Below the pieces are notes generated by a model that did no database searches, was not told the origin of the DNA, and worked only from the letters and a program-made list of their open reading frames with translations. The position numbers and the translations under genes were made by a program. Below are positions 45,135 to 54,295 of a stretch of 64,000 nt of DNA, one piece after another. The first letter of the stretch is position 1; each line of letters starts with the position of its first letter. Origin of the DNA: CBDDKW01 sp965230425 (GTDB lineage: Bacteria; Pseudomonadota; Gammaproteobacteria; UBA1113); the NCBI GenBank assembly GCA_965230425.1, contig CBDDKW010000020.1, positions 152,893 through 216,892 of the forward strand. The letters are read 5' to 3'.

Positions 45135-46517
45135 TTACTCATCAACAATTGTGAAGTTGAGTGTCAACGGAGTCCCCTCGATACCCTGTGCATCAGGTTC
45201 ACTGTAGGGAATCCCCGTTAATGTATATGTTCCAGCAGAGGGCAACGGTAATATATAAGGGGCTTCGTTAAAAATTGTTACCACACCATTCAATTCAAGG
45301 CTTACACTTTGAATCGGCGCACGGTTAGGAAAGGCTTGAATTACTAAATTTTCAACGTCCTCAAGCTCGGCAAGATTGATGACATCGTTATTGTTAACAC
45401 GCCTAATCGGTACGTTCGTTTGAATATCGGTGATATTATAGCCGACCATTAAGGGGAACTGTGGTAATTCCTGACCATCACGGGTGTAAATTAGAGGTGT
45501 AGTTCCACTTATTGTTGCCAAGGCAGTACCGAATGGGTTCCATGATATCAAGTCTACAAATCTTGTGGTCTGGTTTAAAATACTTCCAGTGGTTGCGTCC
45601 AATATATAAATCGTATTGCGACTCTCAACTGCGATCACATTTTCTGTAGGGTTCCATGCTAAGTCACTTGGCAAGACAACATCAAGTGTATTTAACAATT
45701 CCGACGAGCTAGCATTCCAAATTCGGAGACGGCGTTCCTCAAGTCCATCAATTGATGCAAGGAATGTGCCATCAAAATTCCAGTCAAAATCTAATATCGC
45801 AGTCGGGTGTGGCAATCTACTTATTTCGTCGAGGGAAGTTACATCCCAAACAATAATATCTGATGTAGTGTTAGTTATAAAATCAGCGGCAATCTTAGAA
45901 CCATCAGGGCTCCATTTGACCGTTGTAGTAACATCGTTTTGGCTAAGTGGAAATGTACGAGATAGTTCGCCGTTTGCCATGTTATAGAATTGAAGTTCTA
46001 CCCTATCATTAGGAAAGTGTCTCTGATTTAAAACGACTAATGTAGAACCATCAGGACTCCAATCTAATCCAGAACTAACACCTCCTTCAATTTCTGCGAA
46101 TGCAAGGCTATTATCTGAAATATTAATTGTCTGGATCACAGTTTCGCCACGTAATCTTAGGCGTACAGCAATTTGTGTACTATTTGGGCTCCACACAATT
46201 TCCGTAACAAAAGGAGCAAAATCTGGACGAATTGATGAAACAAGCGGATACCGTCCTATTAACTCACCAGTCTGTCCATTCCATAGGGAATAACCACCTT
46301 GATTACCTGTTGCGATATATTCCCCTGTCAGACTCCATGAAATAACATAGGTCTGCTCACCGTTAACTTCTCCTGCTGGTAAATCATAACGTTCATTTTG
46401 AGCATTTATAGTATCTAAATGAATAGTTAATGCAACAAAACAAACTAAAGCAATCCACATCATCTCAAAATGCTTCATCCTCAATTTTAAAACTCCCATT
46501 CTTAGGCATTTATTCAA
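45135..46517 (-). CDS. Secreted WD40-like beta-propeller protein
   Basis: Up to 460 residues. A signal peptide (MMWIALVCFVALTIHLDTINA) follows one of several possible starts; the ATG of MKHFEMM fits best. Repeated SWSLTGEYIATG, WSPNSTQIAVRL, WSPDGSTLVVL, WSPDGSKIAAD blades form a propeller. The C-terminal ~90 residues look like an Ig-like beta-sandwich. It is bracketed by the 26-bp direct repeats, as if inserted into the neighbour's 3' end. Confidence 0.78.
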   Translation of the reverse strand: MNKCLRMGVLKLRMKHFEMMWIALVCFVALTIHLDTINAQNERYDLPAGEVNGEQTYVISWSLTGEYIATGNQGGYSLWNGQTGELIGRYPLVSSIRPDFAPFVTEIVWSPNSTQIAVRLRLRGETVIQTINISDNSLAFAEIEGGVSSGLDWSPDGSTLVVLNQRHFPNDRVELQFYNMANGELSRTFPLSQNDVTTTVKWSPDGSKIAADFITNTTSDIIVWDVTSLDEISRLPHPTAILDFDWNFDGTFLASIDGLEERRLRIWNASSSELLNTLDVVLPSDLAWNPTENVIAVESRNTIYILDATTGSILNQTTRFVDLISWNPFGTALATISGTTPLIYTRDGQELPQFPLMVGYNITDIQTNVPIRRVNNNDVINLAELEDVENLVIQAFPNRAPIQSVSLELNGVVTIFNEAPYILPLPSAGTYTLTGIPYSEPDAQGIEGTPLTLNFTIVDE

Positions 46518-46526
46518 AGAAATAGC

Positions 46527-46552
46527 AGGATATTTCTAATCACGCGGGATAT
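46527..46552. repeat. 26-bp direct repeat, copy 2 (partner 45086-45111)
   Basis: Spans the last codons and the stop of the 46536 gene. With copy 1 it brackets the propeller gene. The spacing from repeat to repeat is 1441 bp. Confidence 0.8.
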
Positions 46553-47210
46553 CCGCAAATACAAGACCGCCATGATTTTCAATTTTACGTAGGATTTCTG
46601 TTAAAATTTTGTCTTCTTGTGCATCAGGGTCAAGCACAAAATCTTGATGATCTGCAACTGCCGACGCAGTGAACAAACCATCCTCACACAATATCTGAAT
46701 CGCCGGTGCAAAATCATAATCCTTTGACTCCGCCGACCATATACGCTCAGAGCGAATCCCTTTGCTCCGTAACGCATGATAAATACGGTCAACAAAATAA
46801 TCAGACTTGCTATATAAATCTGCAATTTCCGTCGCCTGAATAAAACGATCCCATGTGCTATGAATAAAGGAAATTGTTCGCTTCGTCGGGTTCAAAATAG
46901 CAGGTTCTTTCTCAAGAACATCACCCACCAACACTTTATAATACACATCTTCTGCGCGGGGATGATCGGCTTCTTTCGGTAGCAATTCACGCCGATATTG
47001 CAACTCTAAGCCTTTAATACGCGCATAATAATGAATACCACCACTTTTTTCTTTGAAGACACGCCCACTGAGAAAAAAACCGAGATACTCAGCATGAATA
47101 CCCCGTTTTAATTTATTCTGAGGAATACGATACCATTGCTCATCTAAGAGTGTTTTGAGATCACGCTTACGATTAATAACACCAACTAGCACACGGTCAT
47201 CAGGGTACAT
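46536..47210 (-). CDS. Conserved-looking hypothetical protein (224 aa)
   Basis: A soluble protein starting MYPDDRVLVGVINRKRDLKTLL. It has mixed alpha/beta composition and no membrane helix. A basic and aromatic central part includes YARIKGLELQYRRELLP and IHSTWDRFIQATEIADLY. The order of acidic and basic residues is vaguely nuclease-like, but no catalytic set can be claimed. It precedes nothing in an obvious operon; the PLP-enzyme gene lies 28 bp upstream in transcription order. Confidence 0.6.
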   Translation of the reverse strand: MYPDDRVLVGVINRKRDLKTLLDEQWYRIPQNKLKRGIHAEYLGFFLSGRVFKEKSGGIHYYARIKGLELQYRRELLPKEADHPRAEDVYYKVLVGDVLEKEPAILNPTKRTISFIHSTWDRFIQATEIADLYSKSDYFVDRIYHALRSKGIRSERIWSAESKDYDFAPAIQILCEDGLFTASAVADHQDFVLDPDAQEDKILTEILRKIENHGGLVFADIPRD

Positions 47211-47238
47211 ACTTCAGCATACCTTTATCGGGTACGCA

Positions 47239-48630
47239 TTAATCCGTACCCTCTAATTTTCGATATTCAACCAAACGAGTATCCAACTCAGGAATCAAAT
47301 TTTGATGCCCAACCCACCATTCAGGGTCACGCTGTGCATCTAATTCTTCGACTGTTTTCCCTTGTTGTTCCACCCACGTATAATATTTGAGATTATGCCA
47401 CCGCTCACGATTATGTGATGTGCCCTCAAGTATCCAATCCGTATCCGCCTCATGGAATATTGACTGAACACGCTCTAAAGCAGACTGTGCATCAAGTTCA
47501 CCATTACGTGCCTGCATCGCATTCATAACGGAATGATAACGATCCATTCCGTCAGTAGCAACGGTAACAATAACATCATCTTCACCCATATTATAATATT
47601 TTGCGGTTTTTATCGCACCTAATACGTTACAAATACCACTAATACCCAACATTTCGCTTAAATTATGAATAATTTCTGCGTCTATCCCATATTCATCAAT
47701 AAGTGCATCCCGCCCCGTAAACTCAGCGAATACCTGTAACATCTGTTTGCATGCCAAATCATCAACACACATCAGCGCATCCATATTTAGCACATTATGA
47801 ATCCACGTAACATGCTTATCACCAATACCCTGAATATCATGACTACCATAACCATTGTTATACAGTGTCGGACATTGAATCGGCTCCAAACCAACAATTT
47901 TGCAATCCGCCCACAATTGCTTTAACCGATCTCCCGCCGCAATCGTCCCTGCACTGCCCATCGCACTGACAAAAGCAGAAATTTCCCCGTTACCAATCCC
48001 TTTATCACGCAAGTCTGACGCTAAATCAGCAACAGTATTCCCCGTCACGCAATAATGAAAGCGATAATTTCCCATCACTTCAAATTGGTTCAATATACGA
48101 ATATTGGGGTCACTCGCTTTTAAACGTTTAGTTTCATCATAAATCTCTTTGACATTACTCTCACTGCCATAGGTTTTAATAATCGTCGCACCATAACCAG
48201 CAATACGTTCAAAGCGTTCCGCACTCATTTCCTCTGGCAACACAACCACACTATCACAGCCCATGCGCCCGCCAACCCACGCACCACCAATGCCATAATT
48301 ACCTGTCGAAGGAAACACCAAACGATGCTGACGCGGATCAACATCATTCATCAAAATTTGCTCCATTAAAACAGAATACGCCGCGCCCACCTTATGGCTA
48401 CCTGATGGGAATTTATACCCATGAATCAACACAATATTCGCCTTAACACCCGTTAATTCAGGCGGAAACACAATATGGTAAATCTGATTATCAAAGTCAC
48501 GCCAATTAATATTGAAAAGATTGTACGAGTTCAATGGGGCATCAAAATAAGCATTACGTGCGCGTTCACGAATATCAGGGGCAATCTTATCCGGATTCGA
48601 CATTTCCTCAAACGTCGGTCCAAAGATCAT
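47239..48630 (-). CDS. PLP-dependent enzyme of the cysteine synthase/threonine synthase fold
   Basis: A 463-residue fold-type II enzyme. The PLP lysine is in FPSGSHKVGAA, the phosphate loop in SAMGSAGTIAAGD, and the cofactor-contacting STGNYGIGGAW follows. It is longer than CysK, and the C-terminal ~90 residues (WILEGTSHNRERWHNLKYYTWVEQQG) are distinctive. The substrate is unknown. Its start overlaps the small coiled-coil gene upstream by four bases. Confidence 0.82.
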   Translation of the reverse strand: MIFGPTFEEMSNPDKIAPDIRERARNAYFDAPLNSYNLFNINWRDFDNQIYHIVFPPELTGVKANIVLIHGYKFPSGSHKVGAAYSVLMEQILMNDVDPRQHRLVFPSTGNYGIGGAWVGGRMGCDSVVVLPEEMSAERFERIAGYGATIIKTYGSESNVKEIYDETKRLKASDPNIRILNQFEVMGNYRFHYCVTGNTVADLASDLRDKGIGNGEISAFVSAMGSAGTIAAGDRLKQLWADCKIVGLEPIQCPTLYNNGYGSHDIQGIGDKHVTWIHNVLNMDALMCVDDLACKQMLQVFAEFTGRDALIDEYGIDAEIIHNLSEMLGISGICNVLGAIKTAKYYNMGEDDVIVTVATDGMDRYHSVMNAMQARNGELDAQSALERVQSIFHEADTDWILEGTSHNRERWHNLKYYTWVEQQGKTVEELDAQRDPEWWVGHQNLIPELDTRLVEYRKLEGTD

Positions 48631-48863
48631 TCGAGTTCCTCTTCTTGAAGCAACATCTGCTCTAAAACACGCATCTCATTCATCACTTCATCACGCTTCT
48701 TCGCTAACAAACGATAATTCTCACGGTCTTCGTCTGTCATATTCTGAGAACTCCCACCATACCGCTTGAGTAATTCGTTAATCTGAGATTGCAATCCCTC
48801 ATAAATCAGAACAATCTTGCGATAATTTTGAACTTGACGCAGTACCTCATTATTGCTTCCCAT
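48627..48863 (-). CDS. Small coiled-coil protein (78 aa)
   Basis: The ATG at 48863 has GAGGG seven bases upstream. The protein is almost wholly helical and charged, with a Gly-Gly turn at RYGGSSQN between two helices, so it probably forms a helical hairpin. It is coupled to the PLP enzyme by a four-base overlap, which suggests a partner or regulator of that enzyme. Confidence 0.65.
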   Translation of the reverse strand: MGSNNEVLRQVQNYRKIVLIYEGLQSQINELLKRYGGSSQNMTDEDRENYRLLAKKRDEVMNEMRVLEQMLLQEEELE

Positions 48864-49004
48864 AAATGCACCCTCTAACATTTAAACTTCCCCAAATCGG
48901 ATTAATGTAGTGTGGCTTTCAAACTTCATCATACATCACAAACATAAATTACATTTAAAACAAACCGAAAACCAACACACATTATCCTATGACATCAAAC
49001 AACA

Positions 49005-50048
49005 TTATTTTGACAACTGCCCCTGTGCAACATCCTCAAGCAACTCATCACCCTCCACTAAATTACGCGCTGAGGAAGATAACGATGCCTGACTTGATTT
49101 TGTATCTTCATCAAAATTACTCGTCGATGCCACAACATACAACGGACGATCACGCGCTTCATCATAAATACGCGCCACATACTGCCCCATAACAAATAAG
49201 AAAAACAGTTGGAACGAACTCGTCAACAATAGCAAAACAATACTCGTCGCCTGCCCACCAAAAAACTCAGGCCCTTGTGTGATACGCAAAACAGCAATCA
49301 CCGGAATCGTCAAAACAGCAAACACCCCAAGGATGAAACTGACATACACCATCAGGCGTAACGGAAAATAAGAAAATCCAGTCACAGCGTCCCATGCCAA
49401 ACGAATCATCTTACGCAAGGGGTATTTCGTCTCCCCTTCATGACGCGCCTCACGCACATAGTTAACACCGATTTGCTTAAACCCGACCCAACTTGTCATC
49501 CCACGAATAAAGCGATTATGTTCACGCATCTGGCGCAAAACCGCCACCACACGCTCATCCATCAAACGAAAATCGCCTGTATCCAATGGAATATCAACAT
49601 CAGTAATACGATAAATCAAACGATAAAAGGCTTTTGCCGTCCAAATTTTGAACCAACTCTCACCTTTACGCTCTGCTCGCACCGCATACACAACCTCATA
49701 TCCGGCTTTCCAACGCTCAATCATTTCAAGAATAACTTCAGGTGGGTCTTGTAAATCAGCATCAATCAACACAACAGCATTACCGTTGGCATAGTCCATC
49801 CCTGCCGTTACTGCCACCTGATGCCCAAAGTTCCGCGCAAAGTTAATCACTTTAATCCGTGTATCGCGTTGGGCAAGTTCTAACATAAGTGGCAATGAAT
49901 GATCACGACTACCATCATTCACCATCACCAATTCCCAATCTTCCCCAGTAGAATCCATCACCTCACACATACGCTCATAGAGGAGTGGAATATTCCCCTC
50001 TTCATTATGAATCGGGGTTACAATCGAATAACGTGGTTTCTGATTCAT
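49005..50048 (-). CDS. Membrane-anchored family 2 glycosyltransferase (DPM1/GtrB-like)
   Basis: A 347-residue GT-A enzyme. YSIVTPIHNEEGNIPLLYERM and VLIDADLQDPPEVI (DxD) form the nucleotide-sugar site. Two membrane helices near residues 230-305 are as in polyprenyl-phosphate sugar transferases. It probably loads a sugar onto undecaprenyl phosphate for use by GT-C enzymes such as the one at 38,025. Confidence 0.88.
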   Translation of the reverse strand: MNQKPRYSIVTPIHNEEGNIPLLYERMCEVMDSTGEDWELVMVNDGSRDHSLPLMLELAQRDTRIKVINFARNFGHQVAVTAGMDYANGNAVVLIDADLQDPPEVILEMIERWKAGYEVVYAVRAERKGESWFKIWTAKAFYRLIYRITDVDIPLDTGDFRLMDERVVAVLRQMREHNRFIRGMTSWVGFKQIGVNYVREARHEGETKYPLRKMIRLAWDAVTGFSYFPLRLMVYVSFILGVFAVLTIPVIAVLRITQGPEFFGGQATSIVLLLLTSSFQLFFLFVMGQYVARIYDEARDRPLYVVASTSNFDEDTKSSQASLSSSARNLVEGDELLEDVAQGQLSK

Positions 50049-50232
50049 TAAATCTCACAGTTCAATACCAATCAACAAGTATACAAACCCCTAAACAAGC
50101 AATTAGTTTGTATAACTTAACATCTATTTTATAGTAGGTTACATTTTCAGGGAAGTTTCCTCCCCCAATATTTAGGAGTTGTTACGATTCATTCTACACC
50201 GTTCCAACATAAATCCCTTGTAAATAAGCAAA

Positions 50233-51180
50233 TTAGCCACCAACGATATGTGTACCTGCATCCCCATTTAACGCCTTCGCTAAATTCTCAGGATTAGTGA
50301 TAATCGCCTCAGGACCACCGTTTTGAACGAAATCAATACAGGCTTCAATTTTAGGCAACATACTCCCGACAGCAAAATGACCATCCTGCATATGTTGACG
50401 TGCTTCACGCAATGTTAGTTCCTCAAGATCAATTTGCTCCGGCGTATTAAAATTCAACGCAACCTTTGGCACACCCGTCGAAATCATAAATAAATCTGCC
50501 CGCAAAGTTTTAGCTAATAGGCTACTCGCCCGATCTTTATCAATTACCGCATAAACCCCTTTTACATTCGCAGTCTCATCACGAATAACCGGAATACCAC
50601 CACCACCACAGGCAATCACAACATAACCGCTCAACATCAAACTTTGAATAGCGTTAATCTCCTGAATAAATAAAGGCTTTGGCGATGCCACCACCCGTCG
50701 CCAACCACGACCAGCATCCTCGCACACATCCCAGCCCTCTTTTTCATATTTACGCGCTTCTTCTTCACTCATAAACGCACCAATTGGTTTTGTCGGGTTA
50801 TGAAATGCGGGGTCGTCAGGGTCAACTTGTACTTGTGTCACCACCGTCGCACACGTCCGATTAACACCTGATTCGCGCAACGCATTGTCAATCGCCTGCT
50901 GAAGCATATACCCAATACTGCCCTGTGTATGCGCGACAATCAGATCAAGCGGAAGATCATGCAAACCCTCTTTCATCGCAATCTCATTCCGGCGCATGTT
51001 ATACCCAACCTGCGGACCATTCCCATGCGTGACCACAACATGCCAGCCATTCGCCACCATATCAGAGATATGTCCGCACGTTTCCTTAACAGCTTTCCAC
51101 TGATTTTCAATTTCAGGATGATTAGGGTCAGCAATCAACGAATTACCACCAATTGCCACCACCGCCAATTTATCAATCAT
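50233..51180 (-). CDS. arcC: Carbamate kinase
   Basis: It makes ATP and carbamate from carbamoyl phosphate. The 315 residues have AIGGNSLI, VTHGNGPQVGYNMRRNE, VIACGGGGIPVI and the IDKDRASSLLA block of the amino-acid kinase fold. No arginine deiminase or carbamoyltransferase gene is adjacent. Confidence 0.93.
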   Translation of the reverse strand: MIDKLAVVAIGGNSLIADPNHPEIENQWKAVKETCGHISDMVANGWHVVVTHGNGPQVGYNMRRNEIAMKEGLHDLPLDLIVAHTQGSIGYMLQQAIDNALRESGVNRTCATVVTQVQVDPDDPAFHNPTKPIGAFMSEEEARKYEKEGWDVCEDAGRGWRRVVASPKPLFIQEINAIQSLMLSGYVVIACGGGGIPVIRDETANVKGVYAVIDKDRASSLLAKTLRADLFMISTGVPKVALNFNTPEQIDLEELTLREARQHMQDGHFAVGSMLPKIEACIDFVQNGGPEAIITNPENLAKALNGDAGTHIVGG

Positions 51181-51237
51181 ATCTTCACCTCTTTATGCAC
51201 AATAGCCAATAGAAATTGTAAAGATAGCCTAAATTGA

Positions 51238-52014
51238 TCAATCTTCCAAAGAAATCTGTTTAAAATGCTCAACTGTCGGAAAAGGCTCATAAAAATGATG
51301 CAATAGTGCTTTCCAGTCCTGATACGCATCCGACTCCCGAAAACCCACAGTATGGTCTTCTAATGTCTCCCAACGCACCAGCAACAAATACAGCGAAGGA
51401 GTCTCGATACACTTATGCAACTCATGTGAAATATACCCATTCATAGACGCAATAATCTTCGAAGCTTGTTTAAATGCGACTTCAAATTCAGATTCGCGCC
51501 CTGCAATCACCCGCAAATAAGCCGATTCTAAAATCGACTGCGCCGTATTATTGTTAAAATCCTTAGCAAAGTCATGTAAAAACTGCTGTTGCACCGCTGA
51601 CAACATCAAAAATTGAGAAGACGCTTTTGCCTTTTTAACCCTCGCCATCGCATCATGCAAATCCAACCCTTCGATTAAATAATAGGCATGGAGCATCGTC
51701 CCCGTTCGCCCAATGCCAGCATGACAATGAATATATACCGGATGCCCTTCCGCCTTCATGCGATTAATAAACTGTGCAACCTGACTCGCTTGCGATTTCT
51801 TCGGTGCATACTGGTCAACAATTGGCACATGCAAATATGAAATATCAAGATCATCCAAGGTCGCGCTTACATCTTTCCCATATGATGTAAGCGGATGCTC
51901 CGTCAAAGACACAATCGCCTCAACACCTCGATCTGCCAATGAGCGAATATCACCTTCCCCAACCGGAATCCCGCCAGCCGCTAATGCCCGCTCTTCAATC
52001 CATACAATTCTCAT
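51238..52014 (-). CDS. Dual-specificity phosphatase fused to an ABM-like domain
   Basis: A 258-residue protein. Residues 1 to ~160 are a cysteine phosphatase with the P-loop HCHAGIGRTG (C97, R103) and a general acid in the VDQYAP loop. Residues ~165-258 resemble an antibiotic-biosynthesis-monooxygenase (dimeric alpha/beta) domain: YLRVIAGRESEFEVAFKQA to YLLLVRWETLEDHTVGFRES. It starts six bases after the histidine phosphatase gene, so two phosphatases of different folds are cotranscribed. Confidence 0.82.
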   Translation of the reverse strand: MRIVWIEERALAAGGIPVGEGDIRSLADRGVEAIVSLTEHPLTSYGKDVSATLDDLDISYLHVPIVDQYAPKKSQASQVAQFINRMKAEGHPVYIHCHAGIGRTGTMLHAYYLIEGLDLHDAMARVKKAKASSQFLMLSAVQQQFLHDFAKDFNNNTAQSILESAYLRVIAGRESEFEVAFKQASKIIASMNGYISHELHKCIETPSLYLLLVRWETLEDHTVGFRESDAYQDWKALLHHFYEPFPTVEHFKQISLED

Positions 52015-52020
52015 CAGCCA

Positions 52021-52644
52021 TCACTCCAAATGTTCTTTTAAATCCCACCCCTCGCAAATAAACCGACCATCACCATACGGCTCCAATAAAATCATACCTG
52101 TATTAGATAAATGCTCAACACGTTGCAATGCCGCCGCATTCACACACAAATACGGAATCACCGTCCGTGTAATTCCACCATGAGACACCAACACCATGTT
52201 CTCATCAGGATTTATCTCACGTAAACACGCCGACAAACGATCATACCCCTCACGATAAGACTCACCACCATGATACCGTGCCCCAAAATCACCTTGCTTC
52301 CAACGATTATAAATCTTCGACCATTGCTTCCATGACTCCTTGTCAGATTTACCCTCAAAGTCACCACAATCCATCTCCCCCAACCGTGCATCAATCGTCA
52401 CTTTCAAATCAAGATGATCAGCAATAATAGTCGCCGTCTGCTCTGCACGATGAAAAGCACTCGCCAGAATCCGGTCTATAGATTTATCCTTGAGCCACAC
52501 CCCCGCTTTAGTCGCCTGTTTACGTCCGCGCTTGGTCAAATCACCTGCTAACTTTTTGCACCGCAACGTGCGCTCAACATTTACCACACTTTGCCCATGC
52601 CGAATCACATAAATCACAATATCTACACCGATCACAAGAATCAA
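52021..52644 (-). CDS. Histidine phosphatase (phosphoglycerate mutase-like) superfamily protein
   Basis: The catalytic RHGQ motif lies in VIRHGQSVVN, with the second His in VLVSHGGITR and the Glu in LGEMDCGDFEGKS. Up to 207 residues; the start is uncertain because several GTG/TTG codons precede VIYVIRHG. It is of the broad-specificity or alpha-ribazole phosphatase type; the substrate is unknown. Confidence 0.85.
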   Translation of the reverse strand: MILVIGVDIVIYVIRHGQSVVNVERTLRCKKLAGDLTKRGRKQATKAGVWLKDKSIDRILASAFHRAEQTATIIADHLDLKVTIDARLGEMDCGDFEGKSDKESWKQWSKIYNRWKQGDFGARYHGGESYREGYDRLSACLREINPDENMVLVSHGGITRTVIPYLCVNAAALQRVEHLSNTGMILLEPYGDGRFICEGWDLKEHLE

Positions 52645-52723
52645 AAAACCTCAGCAACCTTACTATACAAGATCACTGAGATTGATTACAGAAAATATAA
52701 ACCAACTATAGACAGCAAATATA

Positions 52724-53899
52724 CTAACGATTAAACAACTTTAGAATCTGCCCACCGCGTGTAACTAAATACAATTCGCCTTCAGAATCTTCACCAAAGG
52801 AGTTGATATGAAACGGTGTCTGCATAAAAACTTCATTCACCCATTCACCAGTCTCATCATCTTGATGTAGCGTCCAAATCGTACCAGAACACCAATCACC
52901 ATAGATATAGTATCCCTGTAAACCTTCTAAAATCTCACCGCGATATATATATCCGCCCGTAACCGAACACTGCCACAATCTAGCATCAATACCCGAACGC
53001 GTATGTTCATAATCCCACAAGGGGAAAGTCATTGCCTCGCGTTCCTCATCAGTGACCACTTCCTCAACTAAACTCGCCCCCTCATATACAGGCCAACCAA
53101 AATTATAGCCACCACCATCTATAGAAACATAATTAATTTCTTCAAATCTCTCTGCACCAACATCGCCAATAAACATCATATCACTAACTGAATCAAAGCT
53201 AAACCGCCATGGATTACGCAAGCCATACGCCCAAATCTCATCACGCGCATCTTCATCATCCACAAAAGGATTATCATCAGGGATCGCATATGTTTCTTGA
53301 CCAACAACATCAATCCGTAAAATCGCCCCTAGCAAAGTAGCCAAATCACCAGATGCGGTACGAGACTCTCCGCCATCACCTAACCCAATATATAAGTATC
53401 CATCATTACCAAACAACATCAACCCGCCATTATGATAATCTTCAGGCTGATCAATGGTAAAAATCACCTCACCAGAATTCCCATCAACAGTGTTTTGGTC
53501 AATTACATCCATTACATACCGAGCAATTTCTGTATCTCCATCTACGTTTGTATAATTAATATAAAACGTCAAACTTTCACTAAAATCAGGGGAAAAGGCA
53601 ATACTAAATAGCCCTTGCTCATGATGATTAACAGCAACCATTGCGCTCACATCTAGAAATGGTGTTTCCTGTTGTTCACCATCTTCAATAATCCAAATTC
53701 GTCCAAATCGATCTGTAACATATAATCTTCCGGTGCCATCATCAGCAAGAAATGTTGGTTCCTCAAAACCATCAGCAATTTCTCGAAACTCAAAATTGTC
53801 ATTCTTCGGCGATTCCCGTAAACTTAAAGCAAATATCCCCCCACCAACAATGAGTGAAACAAGCACAGCCCGAAACCAAAACCGCTTACTTTTCAACAT
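52724..53899 (-). CDS. PQQ-dependent sugar dehydrogenase-like beta-propeller, paralogue 1
   Basis: A 391-residue protein of the glucose/sorbosone dehydrogenase family. An N-terminal membrane anchor or uncleaved signal (FWFRAVLVSLIVGGGIFALSL) precedes the propeller. Family marks include HHEQGLFSIAFSPDF, YHNGGLMLFGNDGYLYIGLGDGG, YGLRNPWRFSFD and IGDVGAERFEEINY. Substrate and actual PQQ use are not shown by sequence. It is the first of three tandem paralogues. Confidence 0.88.
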   Translation of the reverse strand: MLKSKRFWFRAVLVSLIVGGGIFALSLRESPKNDNFEFREIADGFEEPTFLADDGTGRLYVTDRFGRIWIIEDGEQQETPFLDVSAMVAVNHHEQGLFSIAFSPDFSESLTFYINYTNVDGDTEIARYVMDVIDQNTVDGNSGEVIFTIDQPEDYHNGGLMLFGNDGYLYIGLGDGGESRTASGDLATLLGAILRIDVVGQETYAIPDDNPFVDDEDARDEIWAYGLRNPWRFSFDSVSDMMFIGDVGAERFEEINYVSIDGGGYNFGWPVYEGASLVEEVVTDEEREAMTFPLWDYEHTRSGIDARLWQCSVTGGYIYRGEILEGLQGYYIYGDWCSGTIWTLHQDDETGEWVNEVFMQTPFHINSFGEDSEGELYLVTRGGQILKLFNR

Positions 53900-54295
53900 A
53901 TCATAGCCCCATCATAAGAAGTTTAAACATATCAATACACCTCTATCATCTACCTGAAACACCTTGTAATTAACAAGCTAAAAGCCCATACATTCATATC
54001 AACTTACAATGTTAGGTCAATTAAATGAGGGGTGTGCATAAACCGTCTTGATCTCTATTGAACTTTTCGGTTTATCCAAACCTCTTGAATTTGAACATTT
54101 TTTGTAGCAATTTTGAGAGGTTTTCAGTACAACTCAATCGGTCAGAAAGCAAAAATCTGAGATTTGACATGATTTGAGCTTCAATGTGATGAATTGTGCA
54201 CACCCCTCAATTAAATAGAGCTAATAAGCAACTACGTAACTTATAAAAGAAGTTTTGTTAATCCATAGTTTTCACCATATAACGCGCATACACAA
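53900..54295. other. Intergenic region between sugar dehydrogenase paralogues, filled with mobile-element relics
   Basis: The first ~50 bp upstream of the 53,899 start match those upstream of the 55,474 start, so the promoter region was duplicated with the gene. The rest is a degraded copy of the 61,896-62,104 element (53,973-54,018 plus 54,209-54,242), interrupted by a second element at 54,027-54,208. Confidence 0.7.
54027..54208. mobile_element. 182-bp MITE-like element with 8-bp target duplication
   Basis: It begins GAGGGGTGTGCATAA and ends TTGTGCACACCCCTC, giving 12 perfect terminal inverted bases plus two more after one mismatch. AATTAAAT flanks it on both sides (54,019-54,026 and 54,209-54,216). 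The paralogous repeat at 62,0xx lacks the insertion and shows the empty site. No coding capacity is present, so it would need a transposase in trans. The family is not assigned; 8-bp duplications occur in ISL3, ISAs1, IS66 and IS1595, among others. Confidence 0.85.
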
